Part shown: positions 23,664-33,647 of the stretch, piece by piece
How the letters are laid out: each line of letters starts with the position of its first letter
Numbering within the stretch: position 1 is the stretch's first letter
Assembly: GCA_036435485.1 (NCBI GenBank)
Contig: CM071595.1
Coordinates: forward strand, 8,174,001-8,238,000
DNA length: 64,000 bases
Source of the DNA: Saposhnikovia divaricata
Taxonomy: Eukaryota > Streptophyta > Magnoliopsida > Apiales > Apiaceae
Direction: 5' to 3'
The notes under the pieces: model-generated
What the model was told of the DNA's origin: nothing
Database searches by the model: none
The model's input: the letters and a program-made list of their open reading frames with translations, nothing else
Position numbers and translations under genes: made by a program

Positions 23664-23867
23664 CTACCAGCAACACTTCGATATGAAGTGAAGTTGGCGG
23701 CTTGAAAGTTTGTTACGATACACTGCCTTGCACAGGTCATACTGATAAATAAAACGAACTAACAAAAGCTGCCAACCAATCCGGCTAATGGGGCCTACCG
23801 GTGGAATATCAAATGCTGGCTCAGGTCTAGTCACCTGCTTTCGAGCAGTCTGCCTGGGTCTTGCCAT
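23664..23867 (-). CDS. LTR-encoded 67-aa ORF with histone H3-tail-like N-terminus (element B copy)
   Basis: Starts MARPRQTARKQVTRPEP and ends FISKCCW. Compared with histone H3 residues 1-10 (ARTKQTARKS), this copy matches at A1, R2, Q5, T6, A7, R8 and K9, with T3P, K4R and a different residue 10. The same frame and length occur in both LTRs of element C. Beyond residue 11 there is no H3 similarity. The LTR position puts it in the leader of the element transcript. Whether it is translated is unknown. Confidence 0.5.
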   Translation of the reverse strand: MARPRQTARKQVTRPEPAFDIPPVGPISRIGWQLLLVRFIYQYDLCKAVYRNKLSSRQLHFISKCCW

Positions 23868-24284
23868 TTCGCGTAGATGTTGTGTATGTAAATTTGAAAA
23901 CAAGCAAGAGTGAGCAACTATAGCTCAGCAAGAAATATATGTATAAGGTAAGCAGTATAACATTTCATATGATTGGCAGTTATTAAACTTGTTTATATCA
24001 ATCAAATATAAATCACTTGTCATGGTTGATAAATCTCGAAGGTGCAACAATATGTGCCCTTGTTTTCAAAATAAACTTGCAGTTCTAGATACTGCATTGA
24101 GTCAACATCTTTCTCATCAAAATAGAACACTATCAGCAACTTGGCACAAAAGCCTAAGAAGCAGTGTCAAAGCATTTTTCCAAAATGGAGGAATGGGACT
24201 TAAAGAAATCATAAAAAAACCTGACAAGGATTGACGATGATCAGTCGCCACATCCAAGTCCAATAATCCGCGGGTCTTCTCTAC

Positions 24285-24374
24285 CGGTAGAAGGATAGAA
24301 ACTACATCCGTAACTATCCCTCGGGTGAAAACTACATCTGTAATCACCCTCGATGAAAAATACATCCGTAATCA
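24285..24374. repeat. Three-copy tandem repeat in B LTR
   Basis: Three degenerate copies of a unit of about 30 bases containing TACGGATGTAGTTTTCAYC in element orientation. The same array is at 26522-26604 and 46199-46281. Confidence 0.8.
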
Positions 24375-25612
24375 TCCTTCGGCAACACCTGGGCCGGAAT
24401 AATAAGTGATGGACCGCCTGGCTCACGGCCGCTTACACATCCCGGGAATCGTTCGTCAACGGTTCCCACACCTGCCAGAGTCCCTTTTTCTTTTTCTTTT
24501 AAAACTTGATTTTTATTGAAAACAGAGTAATTGAGGTTCGACATCAGTCGACTGATGATTCTTGAAATCATACAAGAAGCAGAATCTGACCGGGGGTTTT
24601 CGAAAATGTTTTGAGTTCGAACGAGTTCGAGTTTGAAAATATTAAATGTATCTTGGATTGACTTCGTCTTTAAAATAATGAACGATAATTAATAAATAAT
24701 ATTTTAAGATTTAATATTAATAATTAATAAAATAATTATTCGATAAAATAAACTTTTAATCCAAGATAGGGTTTCGAGTATTTACGAAGATTATGAACAT
24801 AATACTTGAGTATACGATACTCCCCGAATGACCCTTCGGGTTTTCGCAATCTAGATACGATATAATAATATACCGCTCCCCGGTCAATAGTATATACGGA
24901 CCGCTACGACCTCTATTGCTAGAGTCGTTGTCCGAAGAAAACATTTCAATCTAAGTTCAAGGGGTACAAGCATATATGTACTTATTCAATCTCAATTGCA
25001 TCAATACTTTGATAAACATAGCATTTGATATAATTTGAAAACTACAAACACAACAGTAAAAGTCCTTATATATGGATAAGTTTTGAAAAGTAAACTTGCC
25101 TTGGTTTGGTTGGGGTGGTCGAGCGTGCGGATTCGAACGATCTATACATAAGCAATAATCGTTCGTTAGTACCTTAACAATATCTCTTTAATTACGGGGT
25201 TTAGGGGGGTACGAAATTAACTTAACGACTTCATCTTATGACTCTCTAGCCCCACTATAGGTTCATGTCATCACTCGATTACGCTCGTCACTTAATCGAC
25301 TTAATTTAGTTACCACTTTCGAATCATAACCACTAACCCTAGAATTTTGCTCCACTAATCGACTTTTTCCCTTGCGCGAATTTTACTCTAGCATTTTTAT
25401 AAAATCCAAAAATTCATATTTTAAGGGGTTTAAACAAGGTTCACAAGGGGGTCACTTAGTGCAGTCCATAATCCAGAAATACAATTCACTCCTCCGGCCA
25501 TAACTTAAATTCTACACATCACCTAGCCATGGACCTTACATTTCCAGAAACTACATTCAATTATCTTTCCAACAATATATGGTAGGACATCAAGGGACAA
25601 CATTTGGGGGTT

Positions 25613-25617
25613 CAAAA
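25613..25617. other. Head-to-head LTR junction with 5-bp microhomology
   Basis: AATCG here belongs to both parents. Element B's LTR should continue AATCGTGTTAC (seen reversed near 44870-44885), and element C's LTR should be preceded by GCGTAATCG (45292-45300). The two LTRs are cut at different points, so this is an illegitimate join rather than a simple fold-back of one molecule. Confidence 0.8.
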
Positions 25618-26521
25618 TCGAGTGATGACATGAATCTATAGTGGGGCTAGAGAGTCATAAGACGAAGTCGTTAAGTTAATTTCGTACCCTCCTAAAACCC
25701 CGTAATTAAAGAGTTATTGTTAAGGTACAAACGAGCGGTTATTGCTAATGTATAGATCGTTCGAATCCGCACGCTCGACCACCCCAACCAAACCAAGGCA
25801 AGTTTACTTTTCAAAACTTATCCATATACAAGGACTTTCACTGTTATGTTTGTAGTTTTCAATTATATCAAATGCTATGATTATCGAAGTATTGATGCAA
25901 TTGAGATTGATTAAGTACATATATGCTTATACCCCTTGAACTTAGATTGAAATGTTTTCTTCGGACAACGACTCTAGCAATAGAGGTCGTAGCGGTCCGT
26001 ATACACTATTGACCGGGGAGCGGTATATTATTATATCGTATCTAGTTTGCGAAAAACCCGAAGGGTCATTCGGGTAGTATCGTATACTCAAATAACTATT
26101 GTTATATCTTCGTAAATACTCGAAACCCTATCTTGGATTAAAAGTTTATTTTCTCGAATAATTATTTTAATAATTATTAATATTAAATCTTAAAATATTA
26201 TTGATTAATTATTGATCATTATTTAAAGACAAAGTTAATCCAAGATACTTTTTAATACTTTCAAACTCGAACTCTTTCGAACTCAAAACATTTTCGAAAA
26301 CCCCCGGTCAGATTCTGCTTCTTGTATGATTTCAAGAATCATCGGTCGACTGATGTCGAACCTCAATTACTCTGTTTTCAATCAAAATCAAGTTTTACAA
26401 GAAAAAGAAAAAGGGACTCTGGCAGGTGTGGGAACCGTTGACGAACGATTCCCGGGATGTGTAAGCGGCCGTGAGCCAGGCGGTCCATCACTTATTATTC
26501 CGGCCCAGGTGTTGCCGAAGG

Positions 26522-26604
26522 ATGATTACGGATGTAGTTTTCATCGAGGGTGATTACGGATGTAGTTTTCACCCGAGGGATAGTTACGGATGTAGTTTCT
26601 ATCC
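26522..26604. repeat. Three-copy tandem repeat in C 5' LTR
   Basis: GATTACGGATGTAGTTTTCA-type unit repeated three times, homologous to 24285-24374 and 46199-46281. Confidence 0.85.
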
Positions 26605-27029
26605 TTCTACCGGTAGAAAAGACCCGCGGATTATTGGACTTGGATGTGGCGACTGATCATCGTCAATCTTTGTTAGGTTTTTATGTTTTCTTTAAGTCCC
26701 ATTCCTCCATTTTGGAAAAATGCTTTGACACTGCTTCTTAGGCCTTTGTGCCAAGTTGCTGATAGTGTTCTATTTTGATGAGAAAGATGTTGACTCAATG
26801 CAGTATCTAGAACTGCAAGTGTATTTTGAAAACGAGGGCACATATTGTTGCACCTTTGGAATTTATCAACTATGACAAGTGATTTTATATCTGATTGATA
26901 CAAACAAGTTTAATAACTGCCAATCATATGAAATGTTATATTGCTTACCTTATACGTATATTTCTTGCTGAGCTATAGTTGCTCACTCTTGCTTGTTTTC
27001 AAATTTTACAAACACAACAGCTAAGCGAA

Positions 27030-27233
27030 ATGGCAAGAACCAGACAGACTGCTCGAAAGCAGGTGACTAGACCTGAGCCAGCAGTTGAGATTCCACCGGT
27101 AGGCCCCATTAGCCAGATTGGTTGGCAGCTTTTGTTAGTTCGTTTTATTTATCAGTATGACATGTGTAAGGCAGTGTATCGTAACAAACTTTCAAGCCGC
27201 CAACTTCGCTTCATATCGAAGTGTTGCTGGTAG
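27030..27233 (+). CDS. LTR-encoded 67-aa ORF with histone H3-tail-like N-terminus (element C, 5' LTR)
   Basis: Begins MARTRQTARKQVTRPEP. After Met, nine residues read A-R-T-R-Q-T-A-R-K against H3 A-R-T-K-Q-T-A-R-K: one difference, at K4, with K9 kept. The start has a favourable context (G at -3, G at +4). The sequence CTTGCTTGTTTTC...CACAACAG ends 9 bases before the ATG and resembles a splice acceptor. CAG/GTGACT directly after the tail residues and CCG/GTAGGC after VEIPP resemble donors in phase 0. The rest (IPPVGPIS, LLLVRFIYQYD, RNKLSSRQL, ending KCCW) matches nothing I know. Alternative: chance resemblance in a non-coding leader. Confidence 0.5.
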   Translation: MARTRQTARKQVTRPEPAVEIPPVGPISQIGWQLLLVRFIYQYDMCKAVYRNKLSSRQLRFISKCCW

Positions 27234-27462
27234 CATAAATACTATTTAATTCGGTCTGTAATAACTCTGATAATTTTATTACTGTTTAATCAATGTGTGA
27301 CGTTTCTGAGGCTCTAACCTCTGTGTGTGTGTGTGGTGTGAGTTTATTGTGGGGTCGATGGCTGTGTTATATATATTATGTGCAAGAACAGGTATGTTAT
27401 TAATGGAAAATGGACCGTGAGCACCTAGATCTCCGACCCCGGATCTGGGGGCGTCACAGAAA

Positions 27463-27474
27463 TGGTATCAGAGC
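27463..27474 (+). promoter_or_regulatory. Element C primer binding site
   Basis: TGGTATCAGAGC, complementary to initiator tRNA-Met, four bases after the LTR end. Confidence 0.95.
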
Positions 27475-27690
27475 GAGGTTACAGTTCTTAGAAACGATAG
27501 TAATTTAAGAAAGCAACCCTAATAATAATAACAATAACGATAACCCTAATAGCAACATTAATAATACTTAGAACTCTCATCGAGTTTGTAGTCGGGTTAT
27601 CGGATATAGCCCTGACTTTAAGGCCCGTGAGGGAACTACTCCTAAACCTTTCTTTTATGGTTAGTGACCCACCTTATTTCCCTTGTGTAG

Positions 27691-28434
27691 ATGGAGGAGA
27701 TACCAGACCCTAAGGCTTTCGAGAGAGAGCATGATGAGGCACTGATGCGAGATACCGAGGATCCTGAGGAGGATATGGGTGCTGACTCCGAGCTTGGCCC
27801 CTGGATTACACTGATAGAGGATACTGATGATGAGGATCCCGTTGAGGAGCCCTTTGAGCCTGAGCCTGAGCCTGAGCCTGTTACCCCATCTCCTGTAGCT
27901 ACTGATGAGGAGAGTGTGAGATCCGGTGAGGGTCGTGTTGTGTCACCCCCACCTTCTCCACAGACATCTAGCCCTGTTTCATCGGACGGTAACTCTGAGG
28001 ATGACACTTCTGGCGAGGAAGAGCTTGACCCTACCCCTGCTACTGCTCCTGCTCCTGCTGCTGCTACACCTACTCCTGTTCCTGTCATACCACCTCCACC
28101 GATGGACCTACCCCCAGTGTCGGGTACTGAGCATGCTTACGTGGTACAGTTCCTGACCCGAGACTTACTATCTGCAGAGGCCCGACTTAACGAGGCGAGG
28201 TGGGCACTAGTGGAGGAGCGCGAGGCGCGCTTGAGGATCCGGGCTGAGATGAGGACCGCTGTTGCTAGGAGGACTAGGGCTCGACTCCATAGGATTGAGA
28301 GGAGGAGTCACGATAGGATTCTTGGATTAGGGATCCGCGGGGGCGGAGTGATCCAGGCTAGGGATGCTAGGCGTGTTGTGCATCGTGCATTTGCCCGAGT
28401 GAGGACCTTGCTCCGCCGCGGTGCGGCCCCGTGA
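27691..28434 (+). CDS. Extra leader ORF of element C (247 aa)
   Basis: Homologue of 22481-23209. It starts MEEIPDPKAFEREHDEAL, has an EP-repeat (EPEPEPEP) two EP units longer than in B, an Ala/Pro segment, a helical Glu/Arg stretch and an Arg-rich C-terminus ending RTLLRRGAAP. The ATG follows directly on CCTTATTTCCCTTGTGTAG. The frame stays open in both copies despite two in-frame length changes, while gag-pol in both copies carries stops; this favours a real coding role before the copies died. Extra ORFs upstream of gag are known in some plant chromoviruses, as far as I recall mainly in grasses; I do not recognise this one. The opposite-strand frames here mirror its Ser/Pro composition and are not genes. 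Confidence 0.68.
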   Translation: MEEIPDPKAFEREHDEALMRDTEDPEEDMGADSELGPWITLIEDTDDEDPVEEPFEPEPEPEPVTPSPVATDEESVRSGEGRVVSPPPSPQTSSPVSSDGNSEDDTSGEEELDPTPATAPAPAAATPTPVPVIPPPPMDLPPVSGTEHAYVVQFLTRDLLSAEARLNEARWALVEEREARLRIRAEMRTAVARRTRARLHRIERRSHDRILGLGIRGGGVIQARDARRVVHRAFARVRTLLRRGAAP

Positions 28435-29181
28435 TGTGTTACTGATAGCTCAGTCCCCTAGGTTCAGATGACATTAGTGTGTCGATTTTGCGGGATTGTT
28501 GACTTGTGCAGTGGTATCCTTTCTGACCAGTGGATGAGTAGACTGACCTACAGATATGTAGATGTGACTTCGGGTAGTATGTACGGATGTAGCCCTACTT
28601 TTGTGTAGCCTGACTATTCGGATGATGTACTTGTATTTGTTCCACTTTTGCTCGACTTTGACATCAGAACTATGTATTTGGCTCTAACATCCAAACTTTG
28701 TGATAACCCTTGTACCGTACTTATTTAGTTTCAGTTTCCTTAATATTGCCTCAACTGCTTTACTTTCCGATGCCATGCTTTACCGTTTTGATATACAACT
28801 GTGATTATACAATTGCTACAAGCCATAAATACAATCATGCTGTTTTAAATTTACGATATGCGATTTCAAATTGTTTTCTACAATTCCCAAAAATGTTCCT
28901 ACAATCTTTAAAAATAAATTTTTTCCAAAAAAAAAAGAAAAAAAATCTGAAATTTTGAAAAATATTTTTGAGGTTTCGAAGTTTTGAAAATTCTTGTAAA
29001 TGTTTTCGCATCCCAAAGGGATTTTTCCCCAAAAATGTTTGACATTTTATCTCCGACATCGGATTATTAAAACTTCTGCAACTTCCACCCTTATGAGGAG
29101 GAACGATACGCTCTTGACCCGTGCAAACGCTGTCAGGTAATTGGAAAACCCTAACCCCTTTCTTGTTTTATTATCAGAATC
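28435..29181 (+). other. Element C spacer between leader ORF and gag
   Basis: No gene seen. It contains A-rich runs (28919-28945), a strong donor-like CAG/GTAATT at 29134-29142, a CTAAC branch-like site, and an acceptor-like TTTTATTATCAG ending at 29177, four bases before the gag ATG. The donor and acceptor are only 41 bases apart. Confidence 0.6.
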
Positions 29182-29304
29182 ATGCCACCCAGAAGAATGA
29201 ACACTCGAGCTCACCCGATCAGTTCTGAGGGCCAGGGTAGCCACCATGGAACCGGAGACCACCAGAACCGTGAAGGGGAGAATGTCAACCTGAGTGAGAA
29301 TGAG
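29182..29304 (+). pseudogene. gag: Element C gag, 5' fragment (41 codons before element E)
   Basis: ATG start with MPPRRMNTRAHPISSEGQG, continuing in the same frame at 39041 after element E and its target duplication are removed. The coding phase is preserved across the insertion point, since 123 bases precede it. Confidence 0.9.
29300..29304. other. Target site duplication of element E, left copy
   Basis: ATGAG directly before the LTR start. The right copy is 39036-39040. The uninterrupted site GAATGAGGGC is present (reversed) in element B at about 21626-21635, which confirms a single 5-bp duplication. Confidence 0.97.
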
Positions 29305-30801
29305 TGTAACGCCCCCAAATCCGGGGTCAGTAGATTTGGGCGTCACGCTAACAAACTCAATAATTCTAAAGGAAAAAAAATTGGCCATGATGTATTCGTA
29401 AATACAACATAAACCTGCTGGATACTAAACTAAAAATCTGAAAATCAAAATAAAACTGAAATAAAAATTAAAACTCAATCAAAAGCTCTTTGACCCCAAC
29501 TCCCAACTCAGGATCTTAGGTTACAGTTCTAGAAACAAGAAAAAAACCCAAAACCAACTTAAATACAACTTTAATTACAAAACTTAATACAGACCTAAAT
29601 CACTGATATAACTTCGAATAGAAGTATACCAGGCCAACTAATCAAATACATAATATCACTACTAAAATATATTTACATACAACAAATCAATTGATGAGAA
29701 ATCTAACTACCGTGATCCACGTCAGCTTCACAACTGCATCCCGCTTCTTCTCTCCACTTTCTGAACTGTGCAGGCTAAGTCTCACCAACTAGTTTACTGA
29801 AAAGTTAGATTATAAAAATAACAAGTGTGAGCCAAAGAACACTCAGCAAGTTATATATATATATAAAACTGAACTGGATTAAACAAGAATGCAATAGTTG
29901 CAATTCGAGAAATAGGAACGATAAACATGAGCGAAGAAATACTCACCAATTTATAATCAATACTATAATTGAAATCTGGATTCTTAACTTTAACAAGAGG
30001 TTAATATCATTTAAAAAACCTTTATAACTCAAAATCAAGATTAATAACTGAGAAGGGTCGTAATACTAGATTCAATACTTTTAATACTCGCAAAATACTT
30101 AACTAACGCTTTAACAAAATCTCCAAGAAATTCTCATTTACTCAAATCTCATTCATGTCGCTAAGCGTTTGCACACCTAGCTGCCTAACCGGCCTGACAA
30201 TCATGAGTTTGAATAAACAAGAAGATCTCAAATCATTCTCGGTTCTCACTATCACTGCGCAACACATGCCACAGTGACCGTAATAACCGTGAATTAGTTT
30301 TCACCAAGCAAAATATAAAACTACTCTTCTATTTATTACTAACCATCTCTGCCCCAGATAAAACTTTGAGAGAAAGAATATCAAGAATCCCCCAATCATT
30401 CTTACTCCACTTTCACGTACAATGTTACTTGTGAAGGGAATAACTGGAAAACTTCTATCTATCCTTAATCTCAATATTTTACTGGGGTTTCAACTTTTAA
30501 TCATATAGACAACAATTAACTCAGAAATACACAATTTCTAAACCGATAATCATTTATAGTAAAACAGGTATATCTTATCAAAACATTCATGTCCAATAAA
30601 CCGTAAAACAGATAAATCTTGCCAAAACATTCCTTTCATTAAAACTATTCCACAAATAAAACATACTTTCCGTGAAACTTTTTGAAACATTTAAATTGAT
30701 TTTATTATTCTTCAGATTACGGACAATACGGGTGATCAGCCACGTAAAGTCCCCATTCCTTTAAAACTGGGTTCCCATTGAGGCAACACATTGGCCTTTA
30801 A

Positions 30802-30920
30802 TGCTGGACTAGGACCACCCTAGCCTCTTACGCTAAATAAAAGTGCTGGACTAGGACCACCCTAGCCTCTTACGCTTAATAAAAGTGCTGGACTAGGACC
30901 ACCCTAGCCTCTTACGCTTA
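30802..30920. repeat. 42-bp tandem repeat in E LTR
   Basis: Three copies beginning TGCTGGACTAGGACCACC; each contains the inverted repeat CTAGG-ACCAC-CCTAG. An identical array is at 36238-36356 in the other LTR. Confidence 0.95.
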
Positions 30921-32596
30921 TCCAACTTATAAACCATCTTATTAATACTTTAAAACATTAAACCTTTTCAGTCCTTTATACTCACTGGCAAAAGACCAGC
31001 CCAGTATAAGGAAATTTTAAAATCATCTTTAATTAATAACCATTTTAGGAAGCAATACTAGCAAAAACTTTAACAGAATATTACCGTCAATACTTAAGAA
31101 AGGATAATACTAGCAATAAACTTTGAGATACTATATAAACAGAATACTTGAATAAAACATTTCCTTAACAATAATTTGAAAGAAAATGACAAAAGCAATA
31201 AGAATTTGAAGGGATACTTATACTGAATAGAAACATATTTATCTCGCTTGAACGATAAGCGAGGGTTAGTACACTTGCCTCGTTTCCAGTGCGTCGATTC
31301 ACCACTTACTGTACTTCGGTCTTTACTCGTCATGCATTCATTTCCTTCAGTCGTCTCGTCAACACGCTCGCTGGGTCCACATCGAATCCCTAATTATACT
31401 CGAATAATAGTAAAGTACTATTTAGTACATAAACAATCCAATCGATAACTAATTACTTATAACTCGCAAACAATACATACATCAATATATATATATATCC
31501 ACACTACATTAATCATCACATATGCACTTAAACACTTATACACCTTCATGCCTTTAAATCTTTTAAATCAAATAATTAAATAACTTTAAATACAGGGAAA
31601 TTTCAGAAAATTTCGGCATGAAGTATTCGTTTATCGGACTATGGGCACAGCCCCTCAAATACAATTCAAACCCTGCTTTTAAATTTAACATCCCAAAAAT
31701 CAAACTGCTTCTTTGGCAGCAACTTAAAGTAAACACATAATAAAACAAAATAAATCTCACAGTAAATCTTTGCTAATTAACATTTAAATCGAAATATACT
31801 ACTAACGCAGTTATACAATTACTTAATCGAAAACATTTACAATTAGCAAACCCATATAACTCTAACAAATATAATCACTTAATCAAAGTCATTTTAATTC
31901 CAAATACTATTGACTGATAACCGACCCTCAATTAGCCACATATAAACCAACATATAACTTCAATTACTATAGTCATTCGAAAATCATTTTACAATAGAGA
32001 TTTAAAGCCATATACATACCTAAAGTTAATATCCACTTAACTTACCAAATAAATCTCAATAAACTCTGAAATTACATTTAATAAAGCAAATTCAATTTAT
32101 AAACACAAAATCATTAACCACGTATCCATAACTTAACAACTAACAACTATAGTTCACAATTACGAGCTCCTCGAATTAATTACGAAAATTAAATACATAG
32201 TACTTCATTTAAATCATATTCTCTACAAATAATACAAGTAATTTGAATTACACATTACTAAATTACCATTCTTAAAACAACCATGTACACGTAACCATTT
32301 AACTCATTTTCAATTTCATCACTAAAATCCCCAAAATCATAATTAACAACTATATATACAATGAACTTTCCGAATTTAAATTCCAAAATTATAACCATAT
32401 TAATTATCAATTCCCGAAATTACTACGAAAATTAATACAATAATATCGTAATTTAAACTACTAATCACAATAATCTTCATAATTAAATCACAATTAATTA
32501 CCATTATTTGAAACTAATTAAATACGAAAATTAAATAATTAAGATACGAAATTATACCTCTCCGAATTTCCAATTTTCCCCAAATTTCGAGAACCA

Positions 32597-32602
32597 ATTC
32601 TC

Positions 32603-32658
<56 letters not shown>

Positions 32659-32669
32659 TCTCTCTCTCT
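32597..32669. repeat. (TC)n microsatellite in E 3' LTR
   Basis: Nearly pure TC run, 12 bases longer than its partner at 38035-38093. It is the main difference between the two LTRs. On the transcribed (minus) strand it is (GA)n lying just downstream of the GC-rich leader. Confidence 0.95.
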
Positions 32670-33611
32670 ACTGCTGCAGTACACGTCGCCAGTCTCAACC
32701 ACCACCGCGAAGACCGCCTGCCGCCGCTGCTTCCTCGCACTTCCGACCACCGCCCGCGGCTACGCCGAACTGCTGCTCGCCGGCGCCGCCTGATCTCGCC
32801 CTCCGCGCATCCTCCATAGCAGCACACACAATTCACACACACACACACACTTATATATATATATATATGTATCTATTTCTAATTCCCCCAATCTCTCTTC
32901 TCTTCTTCTTCTTCTCTTTTTTTTTCTTCTCCTTTTCTCCCGAAGCTTCTCCTGTCCCCCTGTTCTGTTTGTTCTTGTCTGCTTAATGGGCTTGGCCCAT
33001 TTCATATATTACTACTATAATACAACTCGGCCCAATTAACTTACCTCTATTCGCTTATATAACTAATACACAACTCTCGTAAATCGAAATTAAATAGAAA
33101 ATTGTGAAATTAAAATTTTCACTTTTAAAAGTAAAGAATATAAAATTACGATCACACACATATTTTTAAAATATTTTTCGGATCAAAAATGAATTAAATA
33201 TGAATTTTCAAAGTTTTAATCCTTTAAATACAATAAAACTCTTAAAATCATTATAAAATACTAAAACACCCAAATTAATCCACCCAACACTTTTAAAAAC
33301 TCAATAAATATATAAAGATAATTTTACAAAAGATTTCATGATTTTTAAGCCCTCCGATAATTAAATAAAGATTTTTGAAGATCAATAATACTTGTTTTAA
33401 ATATTTTTAAATCACTAAAATACAAATAAAAATATTGGGGCACACATTGGCACACATAAATCCATATATACTCATATAAACTCGATACTAAATATCGTTG
33501 AATTCCACAACGATATTCTCAAATCCAATTCCATACTTTAAATACTAATTAACATAATTAAAACAATAAAAAATAATAATAATAAATCCTAAAATAATCC
33601 GGGATCTTACA

Positions 33612-33647
33612 TTCTACCCACCTTAAAAGGATTCCGTCCTCGGAATC
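33612..33647 (-). promoter_or_regulatory. Element E polypurine tract and hairpin
   Basis: Minus strand AAGGTGGGTAGAA before the LTR start, preceded by GATTCCG-AGGA-CGGAATC (33630-33647). The stem is identical to that in A, B and C and only the loop is one base longer. It persists here although E has no coding sequence. Confidence 0.85.

Larger units (their letters stand above)
17118..25617 (-). mobile_element. Element B: Tekay-type chromovirus, degraded, 5' LTR truncated
   Basis: Minus-strand Ty3/gypsy element. From right to left: truncated 5' LTR (23442-25617), PBS (23426-23437), leader ORF (22481-23209), gag-pol (21751 down to 17133), polypurine tract, then only 4 bp of its 3' LTR (17118-17121) before LTR A2. 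Gag-pol ends in a chromodomain, which places it in the chromoviruses; zinc knuckle, RT and LTR style fit Tekay/Del. It is a sister of element C and lies head-to-head with it. Confidence 0.9.
23442..25617 (-). repeat. Element B 5' LTR, truncated
   Basis: Starts on the plus strand with TGTGACGCCCCCAGATCCGG and matches, in reverse, about 44880-47134 of element C's complete 3' LTR. The U3-side 1.2 kb is missing: the sequence jumps at TTCAAAATCG (25608-25617) into the LTR of element C. Confidence 0.88.
25613..27458 (+). repeat. Element C 5' LTR, truncated
   Basis: Corresponds to 45297-47134 of the 3' LTR; the first 1.65 kb, including the probable promoter, is missing. It ends GGGGGCGTCACA at 27458, four bases before the PBS. 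Confidence 0.9.
29305..33611 (-). repeat. Element E 3' LTR, 4307 bp
   Basis: TGTAACGCCCCCAAATCCGG to CCGGGATCTTACA on the plus strand. It holds a 42-bp tandem repeat, a TC microsatellite, a GC-rich island and a promoter-like block. Small frames inside, including Arg-Glu runs from the microsatellite, are not genes. Confidence 0.95.

Noticed and set aside
29137..29177. A 41-base intron between CAG/GTAATT and TTATTATCAG before gag of C
   Set aside because: Too short for plant splicing; the acceptor may still pair with a distant donor.
32514..33005. Arg-Glu repeat and Arg-rich frames in the E LTRs
   Set aside because: Products of the TC microsatellite and the GC-rich island; overlapping frames on the same stretch with no family signal.
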